Of a stretch of DNA of 64,000 nucleotides, positions 48,667 through 60,844 are shown one piece after another. A program made the position numbers and the translations under genes. The stretch covers positions 62,001-126,000 of the forward strand of contig CATKHW010000423.1 of the NCBI GenBank assembly GCA_949752795.1, in the 5' to 3' direction. The notes below the pieces were generated by a model. The model did no database searches, was not told the origin of the DNA, and worked only from the letters and a program-made list of their open reading frames with translations. Positions within the stretch are counted from its first letter, which is position 1. Every line of letters begins with the position of its first letter. This stretch comes from Hyperoodon ampullatus. Lineage: Eukaryota > Chordata > Mammalia > Artiodactyla > Ziphiidae.

Positions 48667-50407
48667 TCCATGTTTACAGGATCTTCATAAGTGATATCTT
48701 ATGATAAGTTTCTTTTTCTGTGTGACTTATTTCACTTAGAATCATCGAACCTGAATCCACTCATTTTGCTGCTACTGGTCTTATGACATTGATTTCATGG
48801 CTGAGGGATATTCCATCGTACGTAAGTACCACAATTTTTTGAACCATTTTTATATTTCCTGGGATATTTAAGGTGTACCCATGTTGAGGTTCTTGTAAGC
48901 AGTGCAGCCCTAAATGTTGGGGTGGCTCTGTCTTATTGATTTTCAGTTTTCCCAAGGTATATTCCCTAGACTGGAAGTGCCCTTGGCTCTGTAGCTCTGT
49001 TGTTTACTTGTTTTAGGGAACACAATTCACTCCACCAGAGAGGCAGTTGGCAATTTACATCCTGCCCATCAGCATAACAATTCTCCCTGTTCTCCAGGGC
49101 CTGTCTTGCCTTTCTGGTTTTTACACATTTTGCGGATGTCCCTTTTGACCGGTGGGAAGTGATACTTCTTTGTAGTGCAGATTTGCATTGCCTGCTTGCT
49201 TGCTTGGCCAAAACGGGCATATGCGTTTTCTCCTGAATATATTCAGGAGAAAATGCAAACGCCCTTTTTGGCCAAGTGCATCATTGTCGAAGTTGTGCCC
49301 CACTTCTGGTGCTTTAAAGGCGATTCCAACATACCTCTTGAAATCTGTTTCCTGCTATTCTGCCTCGCTTTCAACTCCGCCTCGATGCCTTCCCTCAACA
49401 GATTTTTGGATGATAGTTGTCCTTTATTTCTCTTCCAGTTTGTGAATTGCTGTGCCCTGAGCCCCATTTTTCAACTCATTTTTTGTGAGCTGACCGCAAG
49501 TCCAAAATTTTGGTTCAAGACCTCTACTTGTTCCCCGTGGGTGGCTGAGACTTTGGTTAATTCTTCTTCCTCCCGTGAAATTAGAGTGACATGTGCCCGT
49601 CTAAAAGCCTAACAGCTACTCTGTCATTGGTTCTCCCCCTTTCCTTTCATCCTCTGCCAAATTGGCAACGTGTGTGTACCAGGAGGTTAAAAGGGGCTGT
49701 CTCTCCAAGTTGGGAGATTGATAGTAAAGCAGTTGGAAAGTCAAACTGGAACACCAGGAGAGGGACTATTCGTTGAGTTTTAGAAACCTTTTGTATTCAC
49801 AGTGTGTCCATTCTCTAGGTTTCCTGTACATGTTATAGCTGTATTAATATTCCCTTCAACCCGCAGAGTTGGGACCCATGGAATGGGTGCATTGCATTAT
49901 TGGTTTACAAGGTCTGCATTTGCTCACCCAATCTCACCAATCCTCTCAGTCCCAAGTGTCCAGCCTTATGCCACATCCAGCGGTCATTGTAGATAGGGTC
50001 ATTCCAGGTTTCATCAGAGACCCTGAAGGAATTGTAAAGCATTTCCCTGTTTTCTTTGTTTTGTTTTTGAAATTCCTTTTGATAGTGGGTTTGAGCTGAT
50101 TCTCGCTGCCATGTTTATGCCAGTCTAGAAACACTTGATTCCCTTACGAAGACATATCAATACATAGGTTTTAAGATTCTTACTAGTCAGATAATTTTCC
50201 TCTGCTGGAAATATGGGGTTTTGAGTCCCTTTCAGTGAGGAACTTGTAGGTCTTCTGTATTCCATAGTTGGTTTTTGGAACAGTACCTATGCTTATATAA
50301 AACTCTGGTTTTATGCATCACCCCACCTCTCCTTCCAACTCTAGCAGGCATAAGTGTGTTTTCTAAATGTGAGACTCTGTTCTCTTTCCTAACTCAGTTC
50401 AAGTGTA
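48667..50407. repeat. Satellite monomer 29 (diverged class K)
   Basis: Diverged unit. Palindrome at 49203-49276 with left arm AAAACGGGCATATGCG and right arm GAAAATGCAAACG, so several pairs are broken. The left-arm changes are shared with monomer 30. The L1 tract is interrupted (TTTTCTTTGTTTTG) at about 50049. Confidence 0.9.
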
Positions 50408-52146
50408 GCCATGTTACAGGATCATCATAAGTGATATCTTATGATAAATTTCTTTTTCTGTGTGTCTTATTTCACTTAGAATCATCATAACAGAATCCAC
50501 TCATTTTGTTGCTACTGGTCTTATGACATTGATTACATGGCTGAGGGATATTCCATCGTACATAAGTACCACAAATTTTTGAGCCATTTTTATATTTCCT
50601 GGGATATTTAAGGTGTACCCAAGTTGAGGTTCTTGTAAGCAGTGCAGCCCTAAATTTTGGGGTGGCTGTGTCTTATTGATTTTCAGTTTTCCCAAGGTAT
50701 ATTCCCTAGACTGGAAGTGCCCTTGGCTCTGTAGATCTGTTGTGTACTTGTTTTAGGGAACCCAGTTCACTCCTCCAGAGAGGGATTTGGCAATTTACAT
50801 CCTGCCCATCAGCATAACAAGGCTCCCTGTTCTCCAGGGCCTGTCTTGCCTTTCTGGTTTTTACACATTTTGTGGATGTCCCTTTTTTACCGGTAGGAAG
50901 TGATACTTCTTTGTATTGCAGTTTTGCATTGTCCGCTTGCTTGCTTGGCCAAAACGGGCATATGCGTTCTCTCCTAAATAAATTCAGGAGAAAATGCATA
51001 CGCCCTTTTTGGCCAAGTGCATCATTGTCGAAGTTGTGCCCCTTTTCCTGTGCTTTAAAGGTGATTCCAACGTACCTCTTGAAATCTGTTTCCTGCTATT
51101 CTGCCTAGCTTTTAAGTCTACCTCGCTGCCTTCCCTCAACAGGTTTTTGGATGATAGTTGTCCTTTATTACTCTGCCAGTTTGTGAATTGTTGTGCCCCT
51201 GAGCCTCATTTTGCATCTCGTTTTTTGTGAGCTGAACGCAAGACCAATATTTTGGTTCAGGAACTATATGGGTTCCCGGTGGGTGGCTGAGACTTTGGTT
51301 AATTCTTCTTCCTGCCGGGAAATTAGAGTGACATGTGCCAGTCCAAATGCCAAACAGCTACTCTCTCATTGGTTCTCCCTCTTCCCTTTCATCCTCTGCC
51401 AAATTGGCAACGTGTGCCAACAAGGAGGTTAAATGTGCTGTCTCTCTAAGTTGGGAGATTGATAGTAAAGCAGTTGGAGTGTCAAACCTGAGCACCAGGA
51501 GACGGACTATTAGTTGAGTTTTAGAAACCTTTCTTATTCACAGTGTGTCCATTCTCTAGGTTTCTGGTACATGTTATAGTTGTAGTAATATCCCCTTCAA
51601 CTTGGAGAGTTGGGACACATGTAATGTGTGCCATGCATTATTGCTTTGAAGGGTCTGCATTTGCTCACCCAATCTCACCAATCCTCTCAGTGCCACGTGT
51701 CCAGCCTTATGTAACATCCAGCTGTCATTGTAGATAGGGTCATTCCAGGTTTAATCAGAGACCCTGAAGGAATTGGAAAGAATTTCCCTGTTTTTTTGTT
51801 TTGTTTTTGAAATTCCTTTGTATAGTGGGTTTGAGCTGATTCTCACTGCCATGTTTATGCCATTCTAGACACTTTTGATTCCCTTACAGAGATATATTAA
51901 TGCATAGGTTTTAAGATTCTTACTAGTCAGATATATTCCTCTGCTGGAAATATGGTGTTTTGAGTCCCTTTCGCCAAGGAAGGTGTAGGTCTTGTCTATT
52001 CCATAGTTGGTGTTTGGAACGGTACCTGTGCTTATATCAAACTCTGGTTTTATCCATCACCCCACCTCTCCTTCCCCCTTAAGCAGGCATAAGAGTGTTT
52101 TCTAAATGTGAGACTCTGTTCTCTTTCCTAACTCAGTTCAAGTGTC
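50408..52146. repeat. Satellite monomer 30 (diverged class L)
   Basis: The most altered palindrome of the window, at 50944-51017 (centre CTAAATAAATTC, left arm AAAACGGGCATATGCG). Private changes occur throughout, for example CCCTTTTTTACCGGTAGG and TGTAACATCC. The L1 T-rich end is at 51790. Confidence 0.9.
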
Positions 52147-53887
52147 GCCATGTTTACAGGATCTTCATAAGTGATATCTCATGATAAATTTCTTTTTCTG
52201 TGTGACTTATTTCATTTAGAATCATCGTACCTGAATCCACTCATTTTGCTGCTATTGGTCTTATGACATTGATTTCATGGCTGAGGGATAGTCCATAGTA
52301 CGTAAGTACCACAATTTTTTGAACCATTTTTATATTTCCTGGGATATTTAAGGTGTACCCAAGTTGAGGTTATTGTGAGCAGTGCAGCCGTAAATTTTGG
52401 GGTGGCTCTGTCTTATTGATTTTCAGTTTTCCCAAGGTATATTCCCTAGACTGGAAGTGCCCTTGGCTCTGTAGCTCTGTTGTTTACTTGTTTTAGGGAA
52501 CACAATGCACTCTTCCATAGAGGCAGTTGGCAATTTACATCCCGCCCATCAGCATAAAAAGGCTCCCTGTTCTCCAGGGCCTGTCTTGCCTTTCTGGTTT
52601 TTACACATTTTGCGGATGTCCCTTTTGACCGGTGGGAAGTGATACTTCTTTGTAGTGCAGACTTGCATTGCCCGCTTGCTTGCTTGGCCAAAAAGGGCGT
52701 ATGCGTTTTCTCCTGAATATATTCAGGAGAAAAAATGCATACGCCCTTTTTGCCAAAGTGCATCATTGTCGAAGTTGTGCCCCTCTTCCTGTGCTTTAAA
52801 GGCGATTCCAATGTACCTCTTGAAATCTGTTTCCTGCTATTCTGCCTCGCTTTCAAGTCCGCCTCGTTGCCTTCCCTCAACAGATTTTTGGACGATAGTT
52901 GTCCTTTATTACTCGGCCAGTTTGTGAATTGCTGTGCCCCTGAGCTCCATTTTTCAACTCGTTTTTGATGAGCTGACCGCAAGTCCAAAATTTTGGTACA
53001 GGACCTATACTGGTTCCCGGTGGGGGGCTGAGACTTTGGTTAATTCTTCTTCCTGCCGGGAAATTACAGTGATATGTGCCCGTCCAAATCCCTAACAGCT
53101 ACTCTCTCATTGGTTCACCCTCTTCCCATTCATCCTCTGCCAAATTGGAAACCTGTGCGAAACAAGAGGTTAAAGGGGCTGTCTCTCCAAGTTGGAAGGT
53201 TGATAGTAAAGCAGATGGAAAGTCAAACCGGAGCACCAGGAGAGGGACTATTCGTTGAGTTTTAGAAACCTTTCGTATTCACAGTGTGTCCGTTCTCTAG
53301 GTTTCCCGTACATGTTATAGCTGTAGTAATATTCCCTTCAACCTGGAGAGTTGGGACCCATGGAATGTGTGCCATGCATTATTGCTTTAAAGCGTCTGCA
53401 TTTGCTCACCCAATCTAACCAATACTCTCAGTCCCAAGTGTCCAGCCTTAGGCCACATCCAGCTGTCGTTGTAGATAGGGTCATTCCAGGTTTCATCAGA
53501 GACCCTGAAGGAACTGTAAAGAATTTCCCAGTTTTTTTGTTTTGTTTTTGAAATTCCTTTTTATAGTGGGTTTGAGCTGATTCTCGCTGCCGTGTTTATG
53601 CCAGTCTAGACACACTTGATTCCCTTACGGAGACATATCAATACATAGGTTTTAAGATTCTTACTAGTCAGATATATTCCTCTGAGGGAAATATGGGGTT
53701 TTGAGTCCCTTTCACTGAGGAAGGTGTAGGTCTTGTCTATTCCATAGTTGGTTTTTGGAACGGTACCTGTGCTTATATCAAACTCTGGTTTTATGCATCA
53801 CCCCACCTCTCCTTCCCCCTTAAGCAGGCATAAGAGTGTTTTCTAAATGTGAGACACTGTTCTCTTTCCTAACTCAGTTCAAGTGTA
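52147..53887. repeat. Satellite monomer 31 (three-part chimera J/G/A)
   Basis: The first part is J-like as in monomer 28 (GTGTCGCCATG, TTGCGGATG at 52,611). From 52662 it is class G (GCAGACTTG; 76 bp palindrome 52683-52758; GTTTTTGATGAG). From 53025 it is class A (GGTGGGGGGCTGAG, CCAAATCCC, GCCGTGTTTATG). It joins the diverged island to a homogenised block. The L1 T-rich end is at 53531. Confidence 0.92.
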
Positions 53888-55629
53888 GCCATGTTTACAG
53901 GATCTTCATAAGTGATATCTTATGATAAGTTTCTTTTTCTGTGTGACTTATTTCACTTAGAATCATCGTTCTTGAATCCACCCATTTTGCTGCTACTGGT
54001 CTTATGACATTGATTTCATGGCTGAGGGATATTCCATCGTACGTAAGTACCACAATTTTTTGAACCATTTTTATATTTCCTGGGATATTTAAGGTGTACC
54101 CAAGTTGAGGTCCTTGTAAGCAGTGCAGCCCTAAATTTTGGGGTGGCTCTGTCTTATTGATTTTCAGTTTTCCCAAGGTATATTCCCTAGACTGGAAGTG
54201 CCCTTGGCTCTGTAGCTCTGTTCTTTACTTGTTTTAGGGAACACAATATACTCCTCCAGAGAGGCAGTTGGCAATTTACATCCCGCCCATCAGCATAACA
54301 AGGCTCCCTGTTCTCCAGGGCCTGTCTTGCCTTTCTGGTTTTTACACATTTTGTGGATGTCCCTTTTGACCGGTGGGAAGTGATACTTCTTTGTAGTGCA
54401 GACTTGCATTGCCCGCTTGCTTGCTTGGCCAAAAAGGGCGTATGCGTTTTCTCCTGAATATATTCAGGAGAAAAAATGCATACGCCCTTTTTGGCAAAGT
54501 GCATCATTGTCGAAGTTGTGCCCCTCTTCCTGTGCTTTAAAGGCGATTCCAATGTACCTCTTGAAATCTGTTTCCTGCTATTCTGCCTCGCTTTCAAGTC
54601 CGCCTCGTTGCCTTCCCTCAACAGATTTTTGGACGATAGTTGTCCTTTATTACTCGGCCAGTTTGTGAATTGCTGTGCCCCTGAGCTCCATTTTTCAACT
54701 CGTTTTTGATGAGCTGACCGCAAGTCCAAAATTTTGGTTCAGGACCTATACTGGTTCCCGGTGGGTGACTGAGACTTTGGTTAATTCTTCTTCCTGCCGG
54801 GAAGTTAGAGTGATATGTGCCCATCCAAATGCCTAACAGCTACTCTCTCATTGGTTCTCCCTCTTCCCTTTTATCCTCTGCCAAATTGGAAACCTGTGCG
54901 AACCAGGAGGTTAAAGGGGCTGTCTCTCCAAGTTGGGTGATTGATAGTAAACCAGATGGAAAATAAAACCGGAGCACCAGGGGAGGGTCTATTCATTGAG
55001 TTTTAGAAACCTTTCGTATTCACACTGTGTCCGTTCTCTAGGTTTCCCGTACATGTTATAACTGTAGTAATATTCCCTTCAACCTGGAGAGTTGGGACCC
55101 ATGGAATGGGTGCCATGCATTATTGCTTTAAAGGGTCTGCATTTGCTCACCCAATCTCACCAATCCTCTCATTCCCAAGTGTGCAGCCTTATGCCACATC
55201 CAGCTGCCATTGTAGATAGTGTCATTCCGGGTTTCATCAGAGACCCTGAAGGAATTGTAAAGAATTTCCCAGTTTTTTTGTTTTGTTTTTGAAATTCCTT
55301 TTTATAGTGGCTTTGAGCTGATTCTCGCTGCCATGTTTATGCCAGTCTAGACACACTTGATTCCCTTACGGAGACATATCAATACATAGGTTTTAAGATT
55401 CTTACTAGTCAGATATATTCCTCTGCGGGAAATATGGGGTTTTGAGTCCCTTTCACTGAGGAAGGTGTAGGTCTTGTCTATTCCATAGTTGGTTTTTGGA
55501 ACGGTACCTGTGCTTATATCAAACTCTGGTTTGATGCATCACCCCCACCTCTCCTTCCCCCTTAAGCAGGCATAAGAGTGTTTTCTAAATGTGAGACACT
55601 GTTCTCTTTCCTAACTCAGTTCAAGTGTA
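53888..55629. repeat. Satellite monomer 32 (class G)
   Basis: 76 bp palindrome at 54424-54499. It matches monomer 21 at offset 19,124. Private AGCTGCCATTG and AGTGGCTTTGAG. The L1 T-rich end is at 55272. Confidence 0.92.
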
Positions 55630-57368
55630 GCCATGTTTACAGGATCTTCATAAGTGATATCTTATGATAAGTTTCTTTTTCTGTGTGACTTATTTCACTT
55701 AGAATCATCGTACCTGAATCCACCCATTTTGCTGCTACTGGTCTTATGACCTTGATTTCATGGCTGAGGGATATTCCATCGTACGTAAGTACCACAATTT
55801 TTTGAACCATTTTTATATTTACTGGGATATTTAAGGTGTACCCAAGTTGAGGTCCTTGTAAGCAGTACAGCCCTAAATTTTGGGGTGGGTCTGTCTTATT
55901 GATTTTCAGTTTTCCCAAGGTATATTCCCTAGACTGGAAGTGCCCTTGGCTCTGTAGCTCTGTTGTTTACTTGTTTTAGGGAACACAATGCACTCCTCCA
56001 AAGAGGCAGTTGGCAATTTTCATCCCTTCCATCAGCATAACAAGGCTCCCTGTTCTGCAGGGCCTGACTTGCCTTTCTGGTTGTTACACATTTTGTGGAT
56101 GTCCCTTTTGACCGGTGGGAAGTGATACTTCTTTGTAGTGCAGATTTGCATTGCCCGCTTGCTTGCTTGGCCAAAAAGGTGTATGCGTTTTCTCCTGAAT
56201 ATATTCAGGAGAAAACGCATACACCCTTTTTGGCCAAGTGCATCATTGTCGAAGTTGTGCCCCTCTTCCTGTGCTTTAAAGGTGATTCCAACGTACCTCT
56301 TGATATCTATTTCCTGCTATTCTGCCTCGCTTTCAAGTCCGCCTCGTTGCCTTCCCTCAACAGATTTTTGGACGATAGTTGTCCTTTATTACTCGGCCAG
56401 TTTGTGAATTGCTGTGCCCCTGAGCTCCATTTTTCAACTTGTTTATGGTGAGCTGACCGCAAGTCCAAAATTTTGGTTCAGGACATATACTGGTTCCCGG
56501 TGGGTGGCTGAGACTTTGGTTAATTATTCTTCCTGCCGGGAAATTACAGTGATATGTGCCCATCCAAATGCGTAACAGCTACTCTCTCATTGGTTCTCCC
56601 TCTTCCCTTTTATCCTCTGCCAAATTGGAAACCTGTGCGAACCAGGAGGTTAAAGGGGCTGTCTCTCCAAGTTGGGTGATTGATAGTAAACCAGATGGAA
56701 AGTAAAACCGGAGCACCAGGGGAGGGTCTATTCGTTGAGTTTTAGAAACCTTTCGTATTCACAGTGTGTCCGTTCTCTAGGTTTCCCGTACATGTTATAA
56801 CTGTAGTAATATTCCCTTCAACCTGGAGAGTTGGGACCCATGGAATGGGTGCCATGCATTATTGCTTTAAAGGGTCTGCATTTGCTCACCCAATCTCACC
56901 AATCCTCTCATTCCCAAGTGTCCAGCCTTATGCCACATCCAGCTGTCATTGTAGATAGTGTCATTCCGGGTTTCATCAGAGACCCTGAAGGAATTGTAAA
57001 GAATTTCCCAGTTTTTTTGTTTTGTTTTTGAAATTCCTTTTTATAGTGGGTTTGAGCTGATTCTCGCTGCCATGTTTATGCCAGTCTAGACACACTTGAT
57101 TCCCTTACGGAGACATATCAATACATAGGTTTTAAGATTCTTACTAGTCAGATATATTCCTCTGCGGGAAATATGGGGTTTTGAGTCCCTTTCACTGAGG
57201 AAGGTGTAGGTCTTGTCTATTCCATAGTTGGTTTTTGGAACGGTACCTGTGCTTATATCAAACTCTGGTTTGATGCATCACCCCCACCTCTCCTTCCCCC
57301 TTAAGCAGGCATAAGAGTGTTTTCTAAATGTGAGACACTGTTCTCTTTCCTAACTCAGTTCAAGTGTA
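55630..57368. repeat. Satellite monomer 33 (class F, B-flanking type)
   Basis: 73 bp palindrome at 56166-56238. The right arm has a private G-to-A change at 56223 (CATACACCC) that restores pairing with the class F left arm GGTGTATG. The L1 T-rich end is at 57011. Confidence 0.92.
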
Positions 57369-59106
57369 GCCATGTTTACAGGATCTACATAAGTGATATC
57401 TTATGATAAGTTTCTTTCTCTGTGTGACTTATTTCACTTAGAATCATCCTACCTGAATCCACCCATTTTGCTGCTACTGGTCTTATGACATTGATTTCAT
57501 GGCTGAGGGATATTCCATCGTACGTAAGTACCACAATTTTTTGAACCATTTTTATATTTCCTGGGATATTTAAGGTGTACCCAAGTTGAGGTCCTTGTAA
57601 GCAGTGCAGCCCTAAATATTGGGGTGGGTCTGTCTTATTGATTTTCAGTTTTCCCATGTATATTCCCTAGACTGGAAGTGCCCTTGGCTCTGTAGCTCTG
57701 TTGTTTACTTGTTTTAGGGAACACAATGTACTCCTCCAGAGAGGCAGTTGGCAATTTACATCCCGCCCATCAGCATAACAAGGCTCCCTGTTCTCCAGGG
57801 CCTGTCTTGCCTTTCTGGTTGTTACAATTTTGTGGATGTCCCTTTTGACCGGTGGGAAGTGATACTTCTTTGTAGTGCAGACTTGCATTGCCCGCTTGCT
57901 TGCTTGGCCAAAAAGGGCGTATGCGTTTTCTCCTGAATATATTCAGGAGAAAACACATACGCCCTTTTTGTCAAAGTGCATCATTGTCGAAGTTTTGCCC
58001 CTCTTCCTGTGCTTTAAAGGTGATTCCAATGTACCTCTTGAAATCTGTTTCCTGCTATTCTGCCTCGCTTTCAAGTCCGCCACGTTGCCTTCCCTCAACA
58101 GATTTTTGGACGATAGTTGTCCTTTATTACTCGGCCAGTTTGTGAATTGCTGTGCCCCTGAGCTCCATTTTTCAACTCGTTTTTGATGAGCTGACCGCAA
58201 GTCCAAAATTTTGGTTCAGGATCTATACTGGTTCCCGGTGGGTGGCTGAGACTTTGGTTAATTCTTCTTCCTGCCGGGAAGTTAGAGTGATATGTGCCCA
58301 TCCAAATGCCTAACAGCTACTCTCTCATTGGTTCTCCCTCTTCCCTTTTATCCTCTGCAAAATTGGAAACCTGTGCGAACCAGGAGGTTAAAGGGGCTGT
58401 CTCTCCAAGTTGGGTGATTGATAATAAACCAGATGGAAAGTAAAACCGGAGCACCAGGGGAGGGTCTATTCGTTGAGTTTTAGAAACCTTTCGTATTCAC
58501 AGTGTGTCCGTTCTCTAGGTTTCCCGTACGTGTTATAACTGTAGTAATATTCCCTTCAACCTGGAGAGTTGGGACCCATGGAATGGGTGCCATGCATTAT
58601 TGCTTTAAAGGGTCTGCATTTGCTCACCCAATCTCACCAATCCTCTCATTCCCAAGTGTCCAGCCTTATGCCACATCCAGCTGTCATTGTAGATAGTGTC
58701 ATTCCGGGTTTCATCAGAGACCCTGAAGGAATTCTAAAGAATTTCCCAGTTTTTTTGTTTTGTTTTTGAAATTCCTTTTTATAGTGGGTTTGAGCTGATT
58801 CTCGCTGCCATGTTTATGCCAGTCTAGACACACTTGATTCCCTTACGGAGACATATCAATACATAGGTTTTATGATTCTTACTAGTCAGATATATTCCTC
58901 TGCGGGAAATATGGGGTTTTGAGTCCCTTTCACTGAGGAAGGTGTAGGTCTTGTCTATTCCATAGTTGGTTTTTGGAACGGTACCTGTGCTTATATCAAA
59001 CTCTGGTTTGATGCATCACCCTCACCTCTCCTTCCCCCTTAAGCAGGCATAAGAGTGTTTTCTAAATGTGAGACACTGTTCTCTTTCCTAACTCAGTTCA
59101 AGTGTA
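57369..59106. repeat. Satellite monomer 34 (class B)
   Basis: Palindrome at 57903-57976. One base is missing at about 57,826 (GTTACAATTTTG against GTTACACATTTTG elsewhere), which shifts the offset to earlier copies by one base from here on. The L1 T-rich end is at 58749. Confidence 0.92.
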
Positions 59107-60844
59107 GCCATGTTCTCAGGATCTTCATAAGTGATATCTTATGATAGTTTCTTTTTCTGTGTGACTTATTTCAATTAGAATCATCGTACCTGAATCCACC
59201 CATTTTGCTGCTACTGGTCTTATGACCTTGATTTCATGGCTGAGGGATATTCCATCGTACGTAAGTACCACAATTTTTTGAACCATTTTTATATTTACTG
59301 GGATATTTAAGGTGTACCCAAGTTGAGGTCCTTGTAAGCAGTACAGCCCTAAATTTTGGGGTGGGTCTGTCTTATTGATTTTCAGTTTTCCCAAGGTATA
59401 TTCCCTAGACTGGAAGTGCCCTTGGCTCTGTAGCTCTGTTGTTTACTTGTTTTAGGGAAAACAATGCACTCCTCCAGAGAGGCAGTTGGCAATTTTCATC
59501 CCTCCCATCAGCATAACAAGGCTCCCTGTTCTCCAGGGCCTGTCTTTCCTTTCTGGTTGTTACACATTTTGTGGATGTCCCTTTTGACCGGTGGGAATTT
59601 ATACTTCTTTGTAGTGCAGATTTGCATTGCCCGCTTGCTTGCTTGGCCAAAAAGGGCGTATGCGTTTTCTCCTGAATATATTCAGGAGAAAACGCATACG
59701 CCCTTTTTGGCCAAGTGCATCATTGTCGAAGTTGTGCCCCTCTTCCTGTGCTTTAAAGGCGATTCCAACGTACCTCTTGATATCTGTTTCCTGCTATTCT
59801 GCCTCGCTTTCAAGTCCGCCTCGTTGCCTTCCCTCAACAGATTTTTGGACGATAGTTGCCCTTTATTACTCGGCCAGTTTGTGAATTGCTGTGCCCCTGA
59901 GCTCCATTTTTCAACTTGTTTATGGTGAGCTGACCGCAAGTCCAAAATTTTGGTTCAGGACCTATACTGGTTCCCAGTGGGTGGCTGAGTCTTTGGTTAA
60001 TTATTCTTCCTGCCGGGAAATTACAGTGATATGTGCCCGTCCAAATGCCTAACAGCTACTCTCTCATTGGATCTCCCTCTTCCCTTTCATCCTCTGCCAA
60101 ATTGGCAACCTGTGCGAACCAGGAGGTTAAAGGGGCTGTCTCTCCAAGCTGGGAGGTTGATAGTAAAGGAGAAGGAAAGTGAAACCGGAGCACCAGGAGA
60201 GGGACTATTCGTTGAATTTTAGAAACCTTTCATATTCACAGTGTGTCCATTCTCTAGGTTTCCCGTACATGTTATAGCTGTAGTAATATTCCCTTCAACC
60301 TGGAGAGTTGGGACCCATGGAATGGGTGCCAGGCATTTGTGCTTTAAAGGGTCTGCATTTGCTCACCCAATCTCACCAATCCTCTCATTCCCAAGTGTCC
60401 AGCCTTGTGCCACATCCAGCTGTCGTTGTAGATAGGGTCATTCCGGGTTTCATCAGAGACCCTGAAGGAATTGCAAAGAATTTCCCAGTTTTTTTGTTTT
60501 GTTTTTGAAATTCCTTTTTATAGTGGGTTTGAGCTAATTCTCGCTGCCATGTTTATGCCAGTCTAGACACACTTGATTCCCTTACGGAGACATATCAATA
60601 CATAGGTTTTAAGATTCTTACTAGTCAGATATATTCCTCTGCGGGAAAAATGGGGTTTTGAGTCCCTTTCACTGAGGAAGGTGTAGGCCTTGTCTATTCC
60701 ATAGTTGGTTTTTGGAACGGTACCTGTGCTTATATCAAACTCTGGTTTTATGCATCACCCTCCCTCTCCTTCCCCCTTAAGCAGGCATAAGAGTGTTTTC
60801 TAAATGTGAGACACTGTTCTCTTTCCTAACTCAGTTAAAGTGTA
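59107..60844. repeat. Satellite monomer 35 (class C)
   Basis: Perfect 74 bp palindrome at 59642-59715. Private AGTAAAGGAGAAGG and CAGCCTTGTGCC. The L1 T-rich end is at 60488. Confidence 0.92.

Larger units (their letters stand above)
46100..52660. repeat. Diverged island of older monomers
   Basis: From the end of monomer 27 through monomers 28-30 to the start of monomer 31, private substitutions and small indels are several times denser than elsewhere, and the three units differ from one another as well. Period, orientation and palindrome are kept. This is what unhomogenised older satellite sequence would look like. Confidence 0.88.
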
